Shown in pieces: positions 15,850-26,681 of a stretch of 64,000 bases of DNA (the first letter of the stretch is position 1; each line of letters begins with the position of its first letter). The DNA is from Enterococcus pseudoavium NBRC 100491 (lineage in GTDB: Bacteria; Bacillota; Bacilli; Lactobacillales; Enterococcaceae): contig NZ_BCQF01000002.1 of the NCBI RefSeq assembly GCF_001544295.1, positions 1 to 64,000 of the forward strand, written 5' to 3'. Under the pieces are notes generated by a model. That model saw only the letters and a program-made list of their open reading frames with translations, was not told the DNA's origin and did no database searches. A program made the translations under genes and the position numbers.

Positions 15850-18267
15850 ATGTTAGTTTCATATAAATGGTTAAATGAGTATGTCAATGTCAAAGATGTG
15901 ACACCTAAAGAATTAGCCGATCGTCTTTCCTTAACAGGAATCGAGGTTGAAGGTTTAGAATCTCCGGAAGAAGGGTTAAAAAAAATCGTCGTCGGTGATG
16001 TGAAAGAATGTATTCCACATCCCGATTCAGATCATTTATCAATCTGCCAAGTGGATATTGGGACAGAAGAATTATCACAGATTGTTTGTGGAGCACCGAA
16101 TATTAAAGCTGGCGTGAAAGTTATCGTGGCATTGCCGGGTTCGCGGATCGCAGGCAATGTAAAAATTAAAAAAGGTAAAATGCGCGGTCAAGTTTCAAAT
16201 GGTATGATCTGTTCGTTGCAAGAATTAGGTTATAGTGAATCAGTGATTCCCAAAGAATTTGCTGAAGGCATCTATTATTTGCCTGCAGACGCAAGTGTGG
16301 GTGAGCCTGTTTTTCCTTATTTGGAAATGGATGATACGATCATTGATCTTTCAATCACCCCGAACCGTGCAGATGCATTAAGTATTCGAGGGGTCGCTCA
16401 TGAGGTGGCGGCAATCTACAATAAAAATGTAACTTTTCCAGCTGTGGAATTAACGGAAACGGATCAAAAAGCGAGTGATCGAATCAAGGTATCAGTAACT
16501 GATAAAAATGATGCGCCCCACTATGAAATCCGCATTATCGAAGATGTAAAAATTGGGCCTAGTCCTCAATGGTTACAAAATCGCTTGATGAATGAAGGGA
16601 TTCGACCTATCAGCAATGTGGTCGATGTGACAAATTACATTTTATTATTATTCGGTCAACCATTACATGCCTTTGACTACGATAAATTAGGCAGTCAAGA
16701 GATTGTAGTGCGTCGTGGAAAAGAAAATGAAGCTTTCACAACCTTAGATGGGGTGGAACGCAACTTGAATCCAGAAAATATCGTCATTACAAATGGTGAA
16801 GTGCCCGTTGCCTTAGCAGGAGTCATGGGTGGTTTGGATTCAGAAATTTCAGCTGAGACAACAACGGTTGCGCTAGAGATGGCGATGTTTGACCATACCT
16901 CTGTGCGTCGGACTTCACAAAGTTACAATTTACGCAGTGAATCTTCCATGCGCTTTGAAAAAGGGATCAACCAAGGCGACATTAGTTTAGCTGGTGAAGT
17001 AGCCGCAGCGATGATCGCGGAGTTGGCTGATGGAAAAGTTTTACAAGGTGCCGTCAAAGGGAGCGAAATTCAAGCAAAAAATGTGGAAGTAAGCACAACC
17101 CTTGAACATGTTAATCGCTTTTTAGGGACGGAGCTGAGTCAAGAACAAGTAAATGATATCTTTAAAGCCCTTGGTTTTGCCACGAGTGTTAACGCAGGTG
17201 TGACGACGGTTAGCGTTCCGCCTCGTCGTTGGGATATTACGATTGAAGCAGATTTAATGGAAGAAATTGCCCGCATTTACGGCTACAATAATTTGCCTTC
17301 GACATTACCGGAAGGTCAAACCGTTGCTGGCTTTTTAACAGAAGCTCAAAAAGCAACTAGAAAAGTTCGGAATCTTTTAGAAGGTGCGGGTTTGACAGAA
17401 GCAATCAGCTACGCGCTTACAACTGAAGCAAAAGCCCAACAGTTTTTATTGGCAGAAAGCAAAGTGACGCGGGTGGCTTGGCCAATGAGCGAAGACCGTT
17501 CAACGATGCGTTTGAATTTGATCAGCGGACTTTTGGAAGATTTAGCGTACAACGTTGCTCGGAAAAATAATGATGTAGCTTTTTATGAAATCGGTCATGT
17601 GTTCTACCAAGACAACGATCCTAAAAAAGATCTGCCGATCGAACAAAATCATGTTGCTCTTGCCGTGACCGGCAATGCAGTGGGTAAAGCTTGGTCAAAT
17701 AAAGCGGAAGCTTATGACTATTACACAATTAAAGGCATGGTTGAAGCATTAATTGAAGGATTAGGCTTGACAGAAGAAATTTCTTATCAGGCGCTTCAAA
17801 TAACTGAAATGCATCCTGGTCAAACGGCAGGAATCTACTTAGACGAAACATTAATCGGTTTTGTTGGTCAAGTCCATCCTAAGATTGCGAAGAGCTATGA
17901 ATTGAAATCAGCCTTTGTTGCTGAATTGAATTTAGATGCTTTGATCACATTCGAAAAAGCACCGCTAGTTTTTGAAGCTGTTTCAAAATATCCAGCGGTC
18001 AGCCGTGACATTGCTATGTTAGTAAATGAAGAAAATACCAATGCGGAAATTGCCGAAGTTATTCAAGCTGCTGCCGGGAAATTTTTAACGAAACTTCAAG
18101 TTTTTGATGTTTATCAAGGTGAAAACATCGAAGCGGGTAAAAAATCGATGGCTTACAATTTAACTTTCGCAAATCCTGAAGCAACTTTAACCGATGAAGA
18201 AATCAATCGTATGATGACGAAAGTCACAAAGAATTTAACAGAAAAATTACAAGCGGTTATTCGTTAG
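15850..18267 (+). CDS. pheT: Phenylalanine-tRNA ligase beta subunit
   Basis: Beta subunit of PheRS with the full domain series in 805 residues: N-terminal tRNA-binding OB fold (about 40-150, [21 protein letters not shown]), B3/B4 editing region (about 210-400, with the [15 protein letters not shown] block), B5 domain (about 405-475), catalytic-like core, and C-terminal anticodon-binding ferredoxin fold (about 710-805, [13 protein letters not shown]). The B3/B4 region hydrolyses Tyr-tRNA-Phe. It is co-transcribed with pheS under the T-box and ends at a strong hairpin. Confidence 0.97.
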   Translation: MLVSYKWLNEYVNVKDVTPKELADRLSLTGIEVEGLESPEEGLKKIVVGDVKECIPHPDSDHLSICQVDIGTEELSQIVCGAPNIKAGVKVIVALPGSRIAGNVKIKKGKMRGQVSNGMICSLQELGYSESVIPKEFAEGIYYLPADASVGEPVFPYLEMDDTIIDLSITPNRADALSIRGVAHEVAAIYNKNVTFPAVELTETDQKASDRIKVSVTDKNDAPHYEIRIIEDVKIGPSPQWLQNRLMNEGIRPISNVVDVTNYILLLFGQPLHAFDYDKLGSQEIVVRRGKENEAFTTLDGVERNLNPENIVITNGEVPVALAGVMGGLDSEISAETTTVALEMAMFDHTSVRRTSQSYNLRSESSMRFEKGINQGDISLAGEVAAAMIAELADGKVLQGAVKGSEIQAKNVEVSTTLEHVNRFLGTELSQEQVNDIFKALGFATSVNAGVTTVSVPPRRWDITIEADLMEEIARIYGYNNLPSTLPEGQTVAGFLTEAQKATRKVRNLLEGAGLTEAISYALTTEAKAQQFLLAESKVTRVAWPMSEDRSTMRLNLISGLLEDLAYNVARKNNDVAFYEIGHVFYQDNDPKKDLPIEQNHVALAVTGNAVGKAWSNKAEAYDYYTIKGMVEALIEGLGLTEEISYQALQITEMHPGQTAGIYLDETLIGFVGQVHPKIAKSYELKSAFVAELNLDALITFEKAPLVFEAVSKYPAVSRDIAMLVNEENTNAEIAEVIQAAAGKFLTKLQVFDVYQGENIEAGKKSMAYNLTFANPEATLTDEEINRMMTKVTKNLTEKLQAVIR

Positions 18268-18283
18268 TAAAAGGACAACATAA

Positions 18284-18328
18284 AACAACAGCCCACAAAA
18301 GTTCTTCTTTTGTGGGCTGTTGTTACTT
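18284..18328 (+). terminator. Bidirectional terminator between pheT and the DUF1667 gene
   Basis: AACAACAGCCCACAAAAG pairs with CTTTTGTGGGCTGTTGTT around TTCTT. It serves both convergent operons, although the T runs are modest. Confidence 0.85.
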
Positions 18329-18682
18329 TTAACTGGCGGCAATTTCACTAGTAACAACCACATCAACACCAGTATTTAACAGGTTTTTGATCGCGATATC
18401 ACCGATGTTGACCGGAGCTTGTAGTTTCACTTGGTTGATTTCTTCCATCACTTTTAAAACTGAATCTTTTGGGATGGCATCGGCAGTTTTGACCGAACAA
18501 ACGCGGGCATTTCCACCTTTTACAGAAACCGTTGAAGTCACTACTCGAACGGGATTGGTTGCTTCAGCTTGACCGTATTTTACGCCTTTATTACAACTGT
18601 TTCCGCTAACTAGATAATCATGATCTTCATCGACTGTCAAGTGACAGCCTTTTGGACACATGATACAAATAAATTGTTTCAT
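18329..18682 (-). CDS. DUF1667 domain protein, accessory to the FAD oxidoreductases
   Basis: Small DUF1667 protein (117 residues) with an N-terminal CIMCPKGCHLTV motif and a second Cys in GNSCNKGVKYG, a four-cysteine arrangement suited to an iron-sulfur or zinc site. Family members occur with paired FAD oxidoreductases in glycerol-3-phosphate-type operons and are thought to be a small electron-transfer or assembly subunit; this is inference. The start overlaps the previous gene's stop by four bases (ATGA), so the three genes are translationally coupled. It is the last gene of the operon. Confidence 0.85.
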   Translation of the reverse strand: MKQFICIMCPKGCHLTVDEDHDYLVSGNSCNKGVKYGQAEATNPVRVVTSTVSVKGGNARVCSVKTADAIPKDSVLKVMEEINQVKLQAPVNIGDIAIKNLLNTGVDVVVTSEIAAS

Positions 18683-19941
18683 GCTTTTACTACCTCCTCA
18701 ACACAAATTTCGATTTCACCATTTAGGGCTTTGTCTAAGACTTTTTTTGAAAGCTTGATTTTTTCCATTTCACCAGGCACAATGTAACTTTTTTTCTGTT
18801 TAGCTAAGACTTCGCCTTGTGATTTGATTAAAATTTGGCTATCAGCGAAGACTTGATTCACTCGGAAGAAGACTTCAACTTTTCGTTCCACCTGTTCGCT
18901 GCGAATTTTTTGCGGAACAACATAAGTCACATGTTGACCATTTTGGACAGTGAGGCAATTGGTGGGTGCTAATTTTTGTTCTAAAATATATTCAGCCGCG
19001 GCACTGCCGGCTCGAATGCTTTCGGCAGTCACGAAATCGACTAGATCATGGACGTGTACGACATTCCCGCAGGCAAAAATCCCCGGCACCGAAGTTTCCA
19101 TATTTTCGTAAACGAAGGGACCGCTCGTTTTACTATCCAAAGCGAGATTAGCATCACGGCTAAGTTCGTTTTCGGGAATCAAGCCCACCGAGAGTAAAAT
19201 CGTATCGCAATCAAAAGTCTGTTCAGTTCCAGCTATCGGCTGGCGTTTTTCATCGACTTTTGAAACAACGACTTGCTCTACACGGCTTTTACCGCGAATC
19301 TCAGTAATCGTGTGAGATAGCAGTAGTGGAATTTCATAATCATCTAGACATTGAACAATATTACGAGTTAGCCCGCCAGAATAAGGCATGACTTCAACGC
19401 AGGCTAAAACTTCTGCACCTTCCAATGTCATTCGGCGCGCCATAATTAATCCGATATCACCAGACCCTAAAATAATGACTTTTTTTCCAACTAAATACCC
19501 TTCCATATTTACATAGCGCTGAGCGGAGCCTGCGGTATAGACCCCCGCTGGACGGCTGCCGGCAATTCCGATTGCACCGCGAGTTCGCTCGCGACAGCCC
19601 ATTGCAAAGACCACTGCTTTGGTTTTTAAAATTTGATAACCGCGCTCTTTGTTAACAAGGTGAACTTCTTTTTCTTCAGTAACTTCTAAAACCATTGTAT
19701 CTAAAAGAACTTGAATATTCGTTGCTTGGATTTTAGTGATAAAGCGGGCAGCATATTCCGGACCAGTTAATTCTTCTTTAAAATAATGTAGCCCAAAGCC
19801 ATTATGAATACATTGATTTAAAATACCACCAAGTTTTTGGTCACGTTCAATGATTAAAATATCTTTTACACCTTTTTCATAAGCGGCTATTGCGGCTGCT
19901 AAGCCAGCGGGACCACCGCCAATTACGATTAAGTCATGCAT
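18679..19941 (-). CDS. FAD-dependent pyridine nucleotide-disulfide type oxidoreductase
   Basis: A 420-residue flavoprotein. The N-terminal FAD-binding motif VIGGGPAGLAAAIAAYEKG is followed by a second nucleotide-binding fold around VIILGSGDIGLIMARRM (about residue 155) and by the FAD-contact motif PGIFACGNVVHVHDLVD near 285. This is the layout of NAD(P)H-dependent flavin subunits found beside GlpA-like dehydrogenases and DUF1667 proteins. It probably passes electrons between NAD(H) and the GlpA-like partner. It sits between the partner (2-base gap) and the DUF1667 gene (4-base overlap). Confidence 0.87.
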   Translation of the reverse strand: MHDLIVIGGGPAGLAAAIAAYEKGVKDILIIERDQKLGGILNQCIHNGFGLHYFKEELTGPEYAARFITKIQATNIQVLLDTMVLEVTEEKEVHLVNKERGYQILKTKAVVFAMGCRERTRGAIGIAGSRPAGVYTAGSAQRYVNMEGYLVGKKVIILGSGDIGLIMARRMTLEGAEVLACVEVMPYSGGLTRNIVQCLDDYEIPLLLSHTITEIRGKSRVEQVVVSKVDEKRQPIAGTEQTFDCDTILLSVGLIPENELSRDANLALDSKTSGPFVYENMETSVPGIFACGNVVHVHDLVDFVTAESIRAGSAAAEYILEQKLAPTNCLTVQNGQHVTYVVPQKIRSEQVERKVEVFFRVNQVFADSQILIKSQGEVLAKQKKSYIVPGEMEKIKLSKKVLDKALNGEIEICVEEVVKA

Positions 19942-19943
19942 TC

Positions 19944-21392
19944 TTAACGGGCTCCTTTCGTTGTCGCGACTAAGATTTGACTACCTTCGCGATCTTGTAA
20001 AATTTCTAAAGGCGTTTTATTTAATTCATCAGCTAAAATATCAACGACTCGTGGTCCGCAAAATCCACCTTGACAGCGACCCATACCAGCATTACAGCGG
20101 CGCTTGATACCGTCTACTGAAACCGGTGGAATAGGGGAGTGGGCAGCAGCTCTGATTTCACCTTCAGTGATTGTTTCACAGCGACAAATCACTCTACCGT
20201 AAGTGCTGTCGTTAGCGATTGCTTCATTTTTTTCTGGAATAGTTAATTCCTGAAAGAAAAGTTTTTCTCGAGAATCAATAAATGCGCTCTTTTGCTCGAA
20301 CCGCTGACCGATCGAGTGTTCTAATAACTCGATTCCGTAGACAGCGATTGCCGGAGCGGAGGTGAGGCCCGGCGATTTAATGCCAGCTAAATCAATGAAT
20401 CCAGGGGCTGCCACTTGGATAATGAAGTCGTCTCGAGTACTGTTGGCACGAACACCAGAAAAATTTCGAATGGATTGTCGCAAATTTAGTTCGGCAACTG
20501 ATTTACGAGCCAATTCTGCTACGTTTCGTAAGCCGGCAGCAGTATTGCCAGTGTCTATTCCACTATCGAGTTCATTACGTTCTAAAGCTTCTGAATTTGG
20601 CCCTACAATCAAGTTTCCATGGACAGTCGGGCTGACTAAAACACCTTTTCCGATCTTAGAAGGGCACTGAAAAACCACGTGTTTAACGACAGTTCCTTCA
20701 GATTTATCCAATAAATAATATTCGCCGCGATTGGGTGTGATTTCAAAATTGGGTTCAGCAATCAGGTTATGAATATCATCGGAATGAACGCCTGCTGCAT
20801 TGAAGACGTATTTTGTTTGAAAAACCCCTTGATTTGTTGTGATTTCGTATCCTGCTTCAAATTGTTCGATTTTAAGCACGCGATTATTTAAGGCGATTTC
20901 GACGCCATTTTTGACAGCTGTCTCTGCTAAAGCGAGGCAAAATTCCCAAGGATTTACAATCGCGGCAGTCGGGGCATAAAGGGCACCTTGACTTTGTTTT
21001 GAAAGATTCGGTTCTTTTTCATGGAGCGCTTGTTGGTCCAATAATTCCAGATCTTTTACGCCATTTTGGATTCCACGCTGATACAGTGTTTGAAGCAGTT
21101 CTAATTCTTCTTCAGAAAAAGCGACGACAAGAGAGCCGATTTGATTGTAGTGAACTGAAAGTTTTTGGCATAATTCTTTAGCCCGCTCAGCACCTTCAAC
21201 ATTTAATTTAGCCATCAAAGTCCCAGGTTCAGGATCGTAACCGGCATGCAAGATCGCACTGTTTGCGCGTGTTGCCCCCAAACTGATATCGTTTTCAGCT
21301 TCTAAAACAAGTGTTTTTAAATCAAGTTTGCCTAATTCGTAGGCTGTGGCTGCACCAACAATTCCGCAACCGATTACAATTACATCATACAT
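19944..21392 (-). CDS. GlpA-like FAD-dependent dehydrogenase with BFD-type [2Fe-2S] domain
   Basis: A 482-residue flavoprotein related to anaerobic glycerol-3-phosphate dehydrogenase GlpA. The DAO-type FAD domain starts VIVIGCGIVGAATAYELGK. The C-terminal region from about residue 400 has CRCETITEGEIR and RRCNAGMGRCQGGFC, the cysteine pattern of BFD-like [2Fe-2S] domains. The likely substrate is glycerol 3-phosphate, supported by the neighbouring glpP and by the attenuator in the leader, but a different 2-hydroxy substrate cannot be excluded. GGAGG precedes the ATG. It is the first gene of a three-gene operon. Confidence 0.88.
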   Translation of the reverse strand: MYDVIVIGCGIVGAATAYELGKLDLKTLVLEAENDISLGATRANSAILHAGYDPEPGTLMAKLNVEGAERAKELCQKLSVHYNQIGSLVVAFSEEELELLQTLYQRGIQNGVKDLELLDQQALHEKEPNLSKQSQGALYAPTAAIVNPWEFCLALAETAVKNGVEIALNNRVLKIEQFEAGYEITTNQGVFQTKYVFNAAGVHSDDIHNLIAEPNFEITPNRGEYYLLDKSEGTVVKHVVFQCPSKIGKGVLVSPTVHGNLIVGPNSEALERNELDSGIDTGNTAAGLRNVAELARKSVAELNLRQSIRNFSGVRANSTRDDFIIQVAAPGFIDLAGIKSPGLTSAPAIAVYGIELLEHSIGQRFEQKSAFIDSREKLFFQELTIPEKNEAIANDSTYGRVICRCETITEGEIRAAAHSPIPPVSVDGIKRRCNAGMGRCQGGFCGPRVVDILADELNKTPLEILQDREGSQILVATTKGAR

Positions 21393-21452
21393 AAATATTC
21401 CTCCCGCATAGTTGAGCTATTCCTCATTATATTTTCAGTGAAATGAGTACAA

Positions 21453-21573
21453 TAAAAAAGAGTATAGGAAACAGCCGCCAATGTCTGTTGGCGTTTGTTT
21501 GCTATACTCTTTTTATCTCTTCTAGCTAGTATTTAATTATCTGTAGTATAACACCTTTATAAAGCCTCAACAA
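21453..21573 (-). promoter_or_regulatory. Promoter and GlpP-type leader terminator of the FAD oxidoreductase operon
   Basis: On the minus strand a promoter TTGTTG (21568-21573), 17-base spacer and TATACT (21545-21550) precedes a long hairpin at 21459-21512. In the hairpin AGAGTATAGCAAACAAA pairs with the complementary strand ending CTATACTCT, followed by six U. The terminator is about 65 bases before the ATG. With glpP directly upstream, the arrangement fits antitermination by GlpP plus glycerol 3-phosphate, as known for B. subtilis glpD. Confidence 0.75.
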
Positions 21574-21576
21574 TCA

Positions 21577-22146
21577 TTAAATTGACCAAATGCTACTTTC
21601 TGTAGTCGAAACTGCTAGGCTGCCAGCCCCCAAAGCACCCATAATGTCTTCTTTATCACGAATCAAGCCGCCGACAATCAGTGGTTTTTTGGCATGGGTC
21701 GCCAGCTCTTTGATGATTTTTGGCGAAACATTAGGCAATACTTCGACTAAGTCAGCTTCCGTAATATTCAACTGGCGATCGATATTTGCTAAAGCAGAAG
21801 AATCTAACAAAAAAAAGCGCTGAATCGCTAATAATTGATGTTTTTTTGCCTGTCGAATAATGGCAGGCTTGGTTGAAATGATGCCATCAAAGGCAGTAGC
21901 TTGTTTGATATAGTCGATAGCCTTCTCATCGGAGGATAAACCTTTGACTAAATCTGCATGCAAAATTGCTATTTTACCTCTAGCTTTGATTTTCGCGGAT
22001 AGTTCAGCTAACTCCATTAAATGAGATTGGAGAACAAAAATAACTTCGCTTTCTGAATTAAGTGCAACGTTTAGTTCAGTTTGATTTTTCAACGCTGCAA
22101 TAACCGGAGCTACTTCTAATTTTTGATATAGTTCATGACTGTTCAT
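21577..22146 (-). CDS. glpP: Glycerol-3-phosphate-responsive antiterminator GlpP
   Basis: GlpP-family RNA-binding antiterminator (189 residues, TIM-barrel-like fold). Family blocks seen include PVIAALKN near the N terminus, FVLQSHLMELAEL, KGKIAILHADLVKGLSSDEKAIDYI-like text around 55-80, DGIISTKP, QRFFLLDSSAL and the C-terminal PLIVGGLIRDKEDIMGALGAGSLAVSTT. Bound glycerol 3-phosphate lets it prevent termination in leaders of glp genes. The target is probably the hairpin just downstream, before the GlpA-like gene. AAGGAG lies before the start codon. Confidence 0.92.
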   Translation of the reverse strand: MNSHELYQKLEVAPVIAALKNQTELNVALNSESEVIFVLQSHLMELAELSAKIKARGKIAILHADLVKGLSSDEKAIDYIKQATAFDGIISTKPAIIRQAKKHQLLAIQRFFLLDSSALANIDRQLNITEADLVEVLPNVSPKIIKELATHAKKPLIVGGLIRDKEDIMGALGAGSLAVSTTESSIWSI

Positions 22147-22408
22147 CGTTTATAACTCCTTAAATTTACTCACAATTCATTTTACCATGATAAAAAAAGA
22201 AGCAAAAGGGGAATCCAGTTTAGCGCGTGCTCCTGAAGGCTATTTTTTAAACTATTTTAAAAGAGCTGAAGCGAAAAAAGGTAGCGCTCTAACAAAAAAA
22301 TGTGTCTTCGAGTCGTGAAGCGCTTTGGGCAAATTAGGAGCAATAAGTCATGCTTGAGTTTATCCGAAAATTATCTCTGATAAATTAGTAAAAGAACTAT
22401 TTTATAGG
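22147..22408. other. Intergenic region between glpP and trpS
   Basis: About 260 bases without a supported gene. The glpP side holds a plausible minus-strand -10 TAAAAT near 22180-22190. The rest has scattered short inverted repeats (for example AGCG/CGCT near 22270-22290) that do not form a convincing RNA. Confidence 0.4.
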
Positions 22409-22437
22409 AAAAAGCGCTCGAGTAATCGAGCGCTTTT
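22409..22437 (-). terminator. Terminator after trpS
   Basis: AAAAGCGCTCGA pairs with TCGAGCGCTTTT around GTAA. Read on the minus strand it lies just after the trpS stop. Confidence 0.88.
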
Positions 22438-22440
22438 AGT

Positions 22441-23463
<1,023 letters not shown>

Positions 23464-23628
23464 TCATAAAAATTCTATCGCTAGTCTCTTCAAATCTTAC
23501 CTTTTTTTTTCAAACATGACAACTCTTATTACTATTTTTATCAAAAGGAAAAACTGGTCTTGTGTAACAAAACCTAACATAAGGATGAGAAAAATTGAAA
23601 GACTTTTTGCTTAGGGCGAGTTTTTTTC

Positions 23629-23658
23629 TTTACAAATTAAAAAAACTTCGCTTATAAT
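23629..23658 (+). promoter_or_regulatory. Promoter of the amino-acid ABC transporter operon
   Basis: -35 TTTACA (23629-23634), 18-base spacer, perfect -10 TATAAT (23653-23658), about 50 bases before the first start codon. Confidence 0.65.
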
Positions 23659-23711
23659 TAAGCTTATATTGGAAAGATTAGAAAATACTAAGGATAATGG
23701 GGTGGTTAGAC

Positions 23712-24449
23712 ATGCCAATGGTTGAATTTAAGCATGTAGAAAAATACTATGGAAAGTTTCATGCGTTGAAAGATATTAATTTGACTTTCGACAAAGGTGA
23801 AGTCGTTGTGGTAATCGGACCATCTGGGTCAGGGAAAAGTACCATGTTACGCTGTATCAATGGTTTAGAAGAGATTACTTCGGGTCAATTATTAGTGAAT
23901 GGAAAAGATTTACACAGTAAAGAAGTGAAGCTGAAAGAAGTTCGTAAAAATATCGGAATGGTCTTTCAACATTTTAATCTTTACCCGAACAAAACGGCCT
24001 TGGAGAACATTACGATGGCACCGATTAAGGTTTTAAAACAATCTCCAGAGGAGGCAACTAAAGCGGCCGAGAAATTATTAGATCGAGTAGATATGTTAGA
24101 TAAGAAAGATTCTTATCCTTCGATGTTATCCGGTGGTCAGCAGCAGCGGATTGCTATTGCGCGTGGCTTGGCAATGAATCCTGACTTGTTGCTTTTTGAT
24201 GAGCCAACGTCAGCGCTCGATCCAGAAATGATCGGTGATGTTTTAAATGTTATGAAAAAGATTGCTCGTGACGGAATGTCAATGATTGTGGTAACTCATG
24301 AAATGGGCTTTGCAAAAGAAGTTGCCGATCGCATCATTTTCATGGCGGATGGCGAAGTCTTAGAAGAAACAAGAGATGTCAAAGGCTTCTTTGAAAAACC
24401 ACAAGATGAACGAGCGCAACTGTTTGTCAGCAAAGTAATCAATCACTAG
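23712..24449 (+). CDS. glnQ: Polar amino acid ABC transporter, ATP-binding protein (GlnQ type)
   Basis: Cytoplasmic ATPase of a polar amino-acid importer (245 residues). Walker A is GPSGSGKST, the Q loop is GMVFQHFNLYPNKTALENI, the signature is LSGGQQQRIAIARGLA, and Walker B is LLLFDEPTSALDPE with the H loop VTHEMGF. These place it in the HisP/GlnQ family. The start at 23712 follows GGGGTGG; an ATG five codons earlier overlaps that site. It heads a four-gene operon with a lipoprotein and two permeases, so the transporter is complete. Confidence 0.93.
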   Translation: MPMVEFKHVEKYYGKFHALKDINLTFDKGEVVVVIGPSGSGKSTMLRCINGLEEITSGQLLVNGKDLHSKEVKLKEVRKNIGMVFQHFNLYPNKTALENITMAPIKVLKQSPEEATKAAEKLLDRVDMLDKKDSYPSMLSGGQQQRIAIARGLAMNPDLLLFDEPTSALDPEMIGDVLNVMKKIARDGMSMIVVTHEMGFAKEVADRIIFMADGEVLEETRDVKGFFEKPQDERAQLFVSKVINH

Positions 24450-24459
24450 GAGGCGGCTT

Positions 24460-25293
24460 ATGTCGAAGATGAAAAGAATAATCTCTTTGCTATTTCTTCC
24501 GTTGCTGCTCATGCTAGTTTTGTCTGGATGTAAAGGAGAGAGCGTTGCCAACGAGAACATAGCGAAACGAATAAAAGAAGAACCCACAATTATTTGGGGA
24601 GTAAAATATGATACGCGTTTATTCGGGATGATGGATATTAAAACGCGGCAAGTAGAAGGTTTTGATATCGACATTGCCAAGGCCATCACAAAAGAAATTC
24701 TTGGCGAAGAGGGTAAAGCCGAATTTGTTGAAGTAACTTCAAAAACCCGGATTCCCTTGCTGAAAAATGGGAATATCGATGCGATTATCGCGACGATGAC
24801 GATTACCGAGGATCGGAAAAAACAAGTTGATTTTTCTGACATTTATTTTGATGCTGGTCAATCTTTATTGGTTAAAAAGGGCAGTCCGATCAAAAGTGTC
24901 AAAGACTTGACGGCTGATGATACTGTTTTAGCTGTTAAAGGTTCAACCTCCACCATCAATATTCGCAAGCATGCACCAGATGCTAAAATTTTAGAATTAG
25001 AAAATTATGCTGAAGCATTCACAGCGTTACAGTCTGGTCAAGGTCAGGCGATGACGACAGATAATGCGATTTTATTAGGAATGGCCTCAGAAAATGATAA
25101 CTATGAATTAACTGGTGGAACATTTACCAATGAGCCCTATGGGATTGCAATCAATAAGGGGCAAGACGACTTTCTTGAGGAAGTCAATCAAGCCTTGCAC
25201 AAAATGCATGATAACGGCACCTACAACAAAATTTTTGAGAAATGGTTCCCTAAAGATGCAGAAGGTCGTGCGAAGAAGGGGGCACAGTTCTAA
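24460..25293 (+). CDS. Glutamine/glutamate-type ABC transporter substrate-binding lipoprotein
   Basis: Extracellular solute-binding protein family 3, anchored by lipid. The signal peptide KRIISLLFLPLLLMLVL ends in the lipobox LSGC, with the acylated Cys at about residue 24. The mature part has the family blocks VEGFDIDIAKAI, LLKNGNIDAIIATMTITEDRKKQVDFSDIYF and AVKGSTSTINIRKHAP. These fit a glutamine, glutamate or aspartate binder; the precise ligand cannot be read. It starts 10 bases after glnQ and its stop overlaps the next start (TAATG). Confidence 0.92.
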   Translation: MSKMKRIISLLFLPLLLMLVLSGCKGESVANENIAKRIKEEPTIIWGVKYDTRLFGMMDIKTRQVEGFDIDIAKAITKEILGEEGKAEFVEVTSKTRIPLLKNGNIDAIIATMTITEDRKKQVDFSDIYFDAGQSLLVKKGSPIKSVKDLTADDTVLAVKGSTSTINIRKHAPDAKILELENYAEAFTALQSGQGQAMTTDNAILLGMASENDNYELTGGTFTNEPYGIAINKGQDDFLEEVNQALHKMHDNGTYNKIFEKWFPKDAEGRAKKGAQF

Positions 25294-25937
25294 TGACAGA
25301 ATTATTTCAAACCTACTCAGCTGATTTTGTCAGCGGCTTTAAGTTTACGATTTACGCAAGTTTGTTAGCTTTGTTCTTTAGTTTGATTATCGGAACGCTG
25401 ATGGCAATTTTGCAATTGTCCCATAATCGAATTATCCGCAGTTTGGCAAAAGCCTATGTTGCATTTTTCCGAAACATTCCATTACTGATTATTGTGATGT
25501 TTTTCTACGTTGTAGCACCGCTGTATTTCTACAGCTTCGACGGGTTTCAAGCCGGAACAATTGGTTTGACGATTTACACGTCAGCCTTTATCGCAGAAAC
25601 GGTGCGTTCAGGGATTCAAACAGTCCCTAAAGGGCAAATGGAAGCGGGGCTGTCTTCGGGCTTTTCTTACAGCGAAACATTACGTTATATTGTTTTGCCG
25701 CAAGCTTTTAAAATTGTCGTACCGCCATTAGGGAATCAATTTATCAACTTGATCAAAAACTCCTCAATTTTGGCGATGGTAGCCGGATTAGATTTGATGT
25801 ATCAAGGGGATTTAATTGCCAGCAATACATTCAATACATTTGATACGTACATTATCGTCGGCCTGTTTTATTTGATCTTGACACTGCCATTATCTTATCT
25901 AATGAATTATTTGGATAAGAATTGGGCCAATGCCTAA
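25293..25937 (+). CDS. Amino acid ABC transporter permease 1
   Basis: HisM-type permease (214 residues) with about five membrane segments. The EAA loop is near residues 115-135, in QMEAGLSSGFSYSETLRYIVLPQAFK, where the ATPase docks. The gene overlaps the lipoprotein gene by one base, and the second permease follows after 19 bases. Two different permeases per transporter are typical of the glutamate/glutamine GluABCD or GlnHPQ group, so this is one half of a heterodimeric channel. Confidence 0.93.
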   Translation: MTELFQTYSADFVSGFKFTIYASLLALFFSLIIGTLMAILQLSHNRIIRSLAKAYVAFFRNIPLLIIVMFFYVVAPLYFYSFDGFQAGTIGLTIYTSAFIAETVRSGIQTVPKGQMEAGLSSGFSYSETLRYIVLPQAFKIVVPPLGNQFINLIKNSSILAMVAGLDLMYQGDLIASNTFNTFDTYIIVGLFYLILTLPLSYLMNYLDKNWANA

Positions 25938-25956
25938 AGAAAGGAAGGAATAACAT

Positions 25957-26607
25957 ATGAGTGATGCTTTTTCATGGATCAATATCCGATTCCTTTTGGA
26001 TGGGCTATGGGTAACGATCCAGGTCTCGATTGTTTCAATTATTTTCAGTATGGTTCTGGGGGGGATTGCTGGAACCGTCCGCTATAGCAATATCCCAGTT
26101 CTTTCGAAGATTGTCGGTTTGCTAGTAGATATCATTCGAAATTTACCATTATTACTGATTATTTTCTTCACCTATTTCGCTTTACCACAAATTGGAATCA
26201 AGCTGAATATTTTTTGGGCAGCAGTTGCGGCCTTAACGATTTTTGAGTCGGCGATGCTATCTGAAATATTCCGTGCTGGCTTGAATGCAGTGCCGGAAGG
26301 TCAAACAGAAGCAGGTCTGTCATCCGGTTTTACTTATGTTCAAACTTTGACACTGATTGTGATACCTCAAGCGTTTAAATCGATGTTGCCAGCAATTTTG
26401 AGTCAATTGATCTCGTTGATCAAGGATACGTCTTTAGCGGTAATTATTTCATTACCTGAATTGACACATAATGCCAAAATTATTTATGGTCAAAACACCA
26501 ATTATGTCATCCCAATGTTTATTGCGATGACTGCGATGTATTTTGTAGTATGTTACTTGTTATCGTTAGTTTCTAACTTTTTAGAAACTAGTAAATACAA
26601 CTATTAA
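25957..26607 (+). CDS. Amino acid ABC transporter permease 2
   Basis: Second HisM-type permease (216 residues), paralogous to the preceding one. It has about five membrane segments, a conserved RNLPLLLIIFFTYF block and the EAA loop QTEAGLSSGFTYVQTLTLIVIPQAFK. It pairs with permease 1 to form the channel of the polar amino-acid importer. AAAGGAAGG lies seven to eight bases before the ATG. The operon ends at a strong hairpin directly after this gene. Confidence 0.93.
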   Translation: MSDAFSWINIRFLLDGLWVTIQVSIVSIIFSMVLGGIAGTVRYSNIPVLSKIVGLLVDIIRNLPLLLIIFFTYFALPQIGIKLNIFWAAVAALTIFESAMLSEIFRAGLNAVPEGQTEAGLSSGFTYVQTLTLIVIPQAFKSMLPAILSQLISLIKDTSLAVIISLPELTHNAKIIYGQNTNYVIPMFIAMTAMYFVVCYLLSLVSNFLETSKYNY

Positions 26608-26651
26608 AAAAAGGCGAAGCTTTCTACTAAATGAGAGAGCTTCGCCTTTTT
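26608..26651 (+). terminator. Terminator after the ABC transporter operon
   Basis: AAAAAGGCGAAGCTTTCT/AGAGCTTCGCCTTTTT with an approximately 10-base loop and T run. It may also serve the minus-strand gene that ends at 26682. Confidence 0.88.
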
Positions 26652-26681
26652 ATTCAATCAGGGGGTAGTTTTCCCGCCCTT

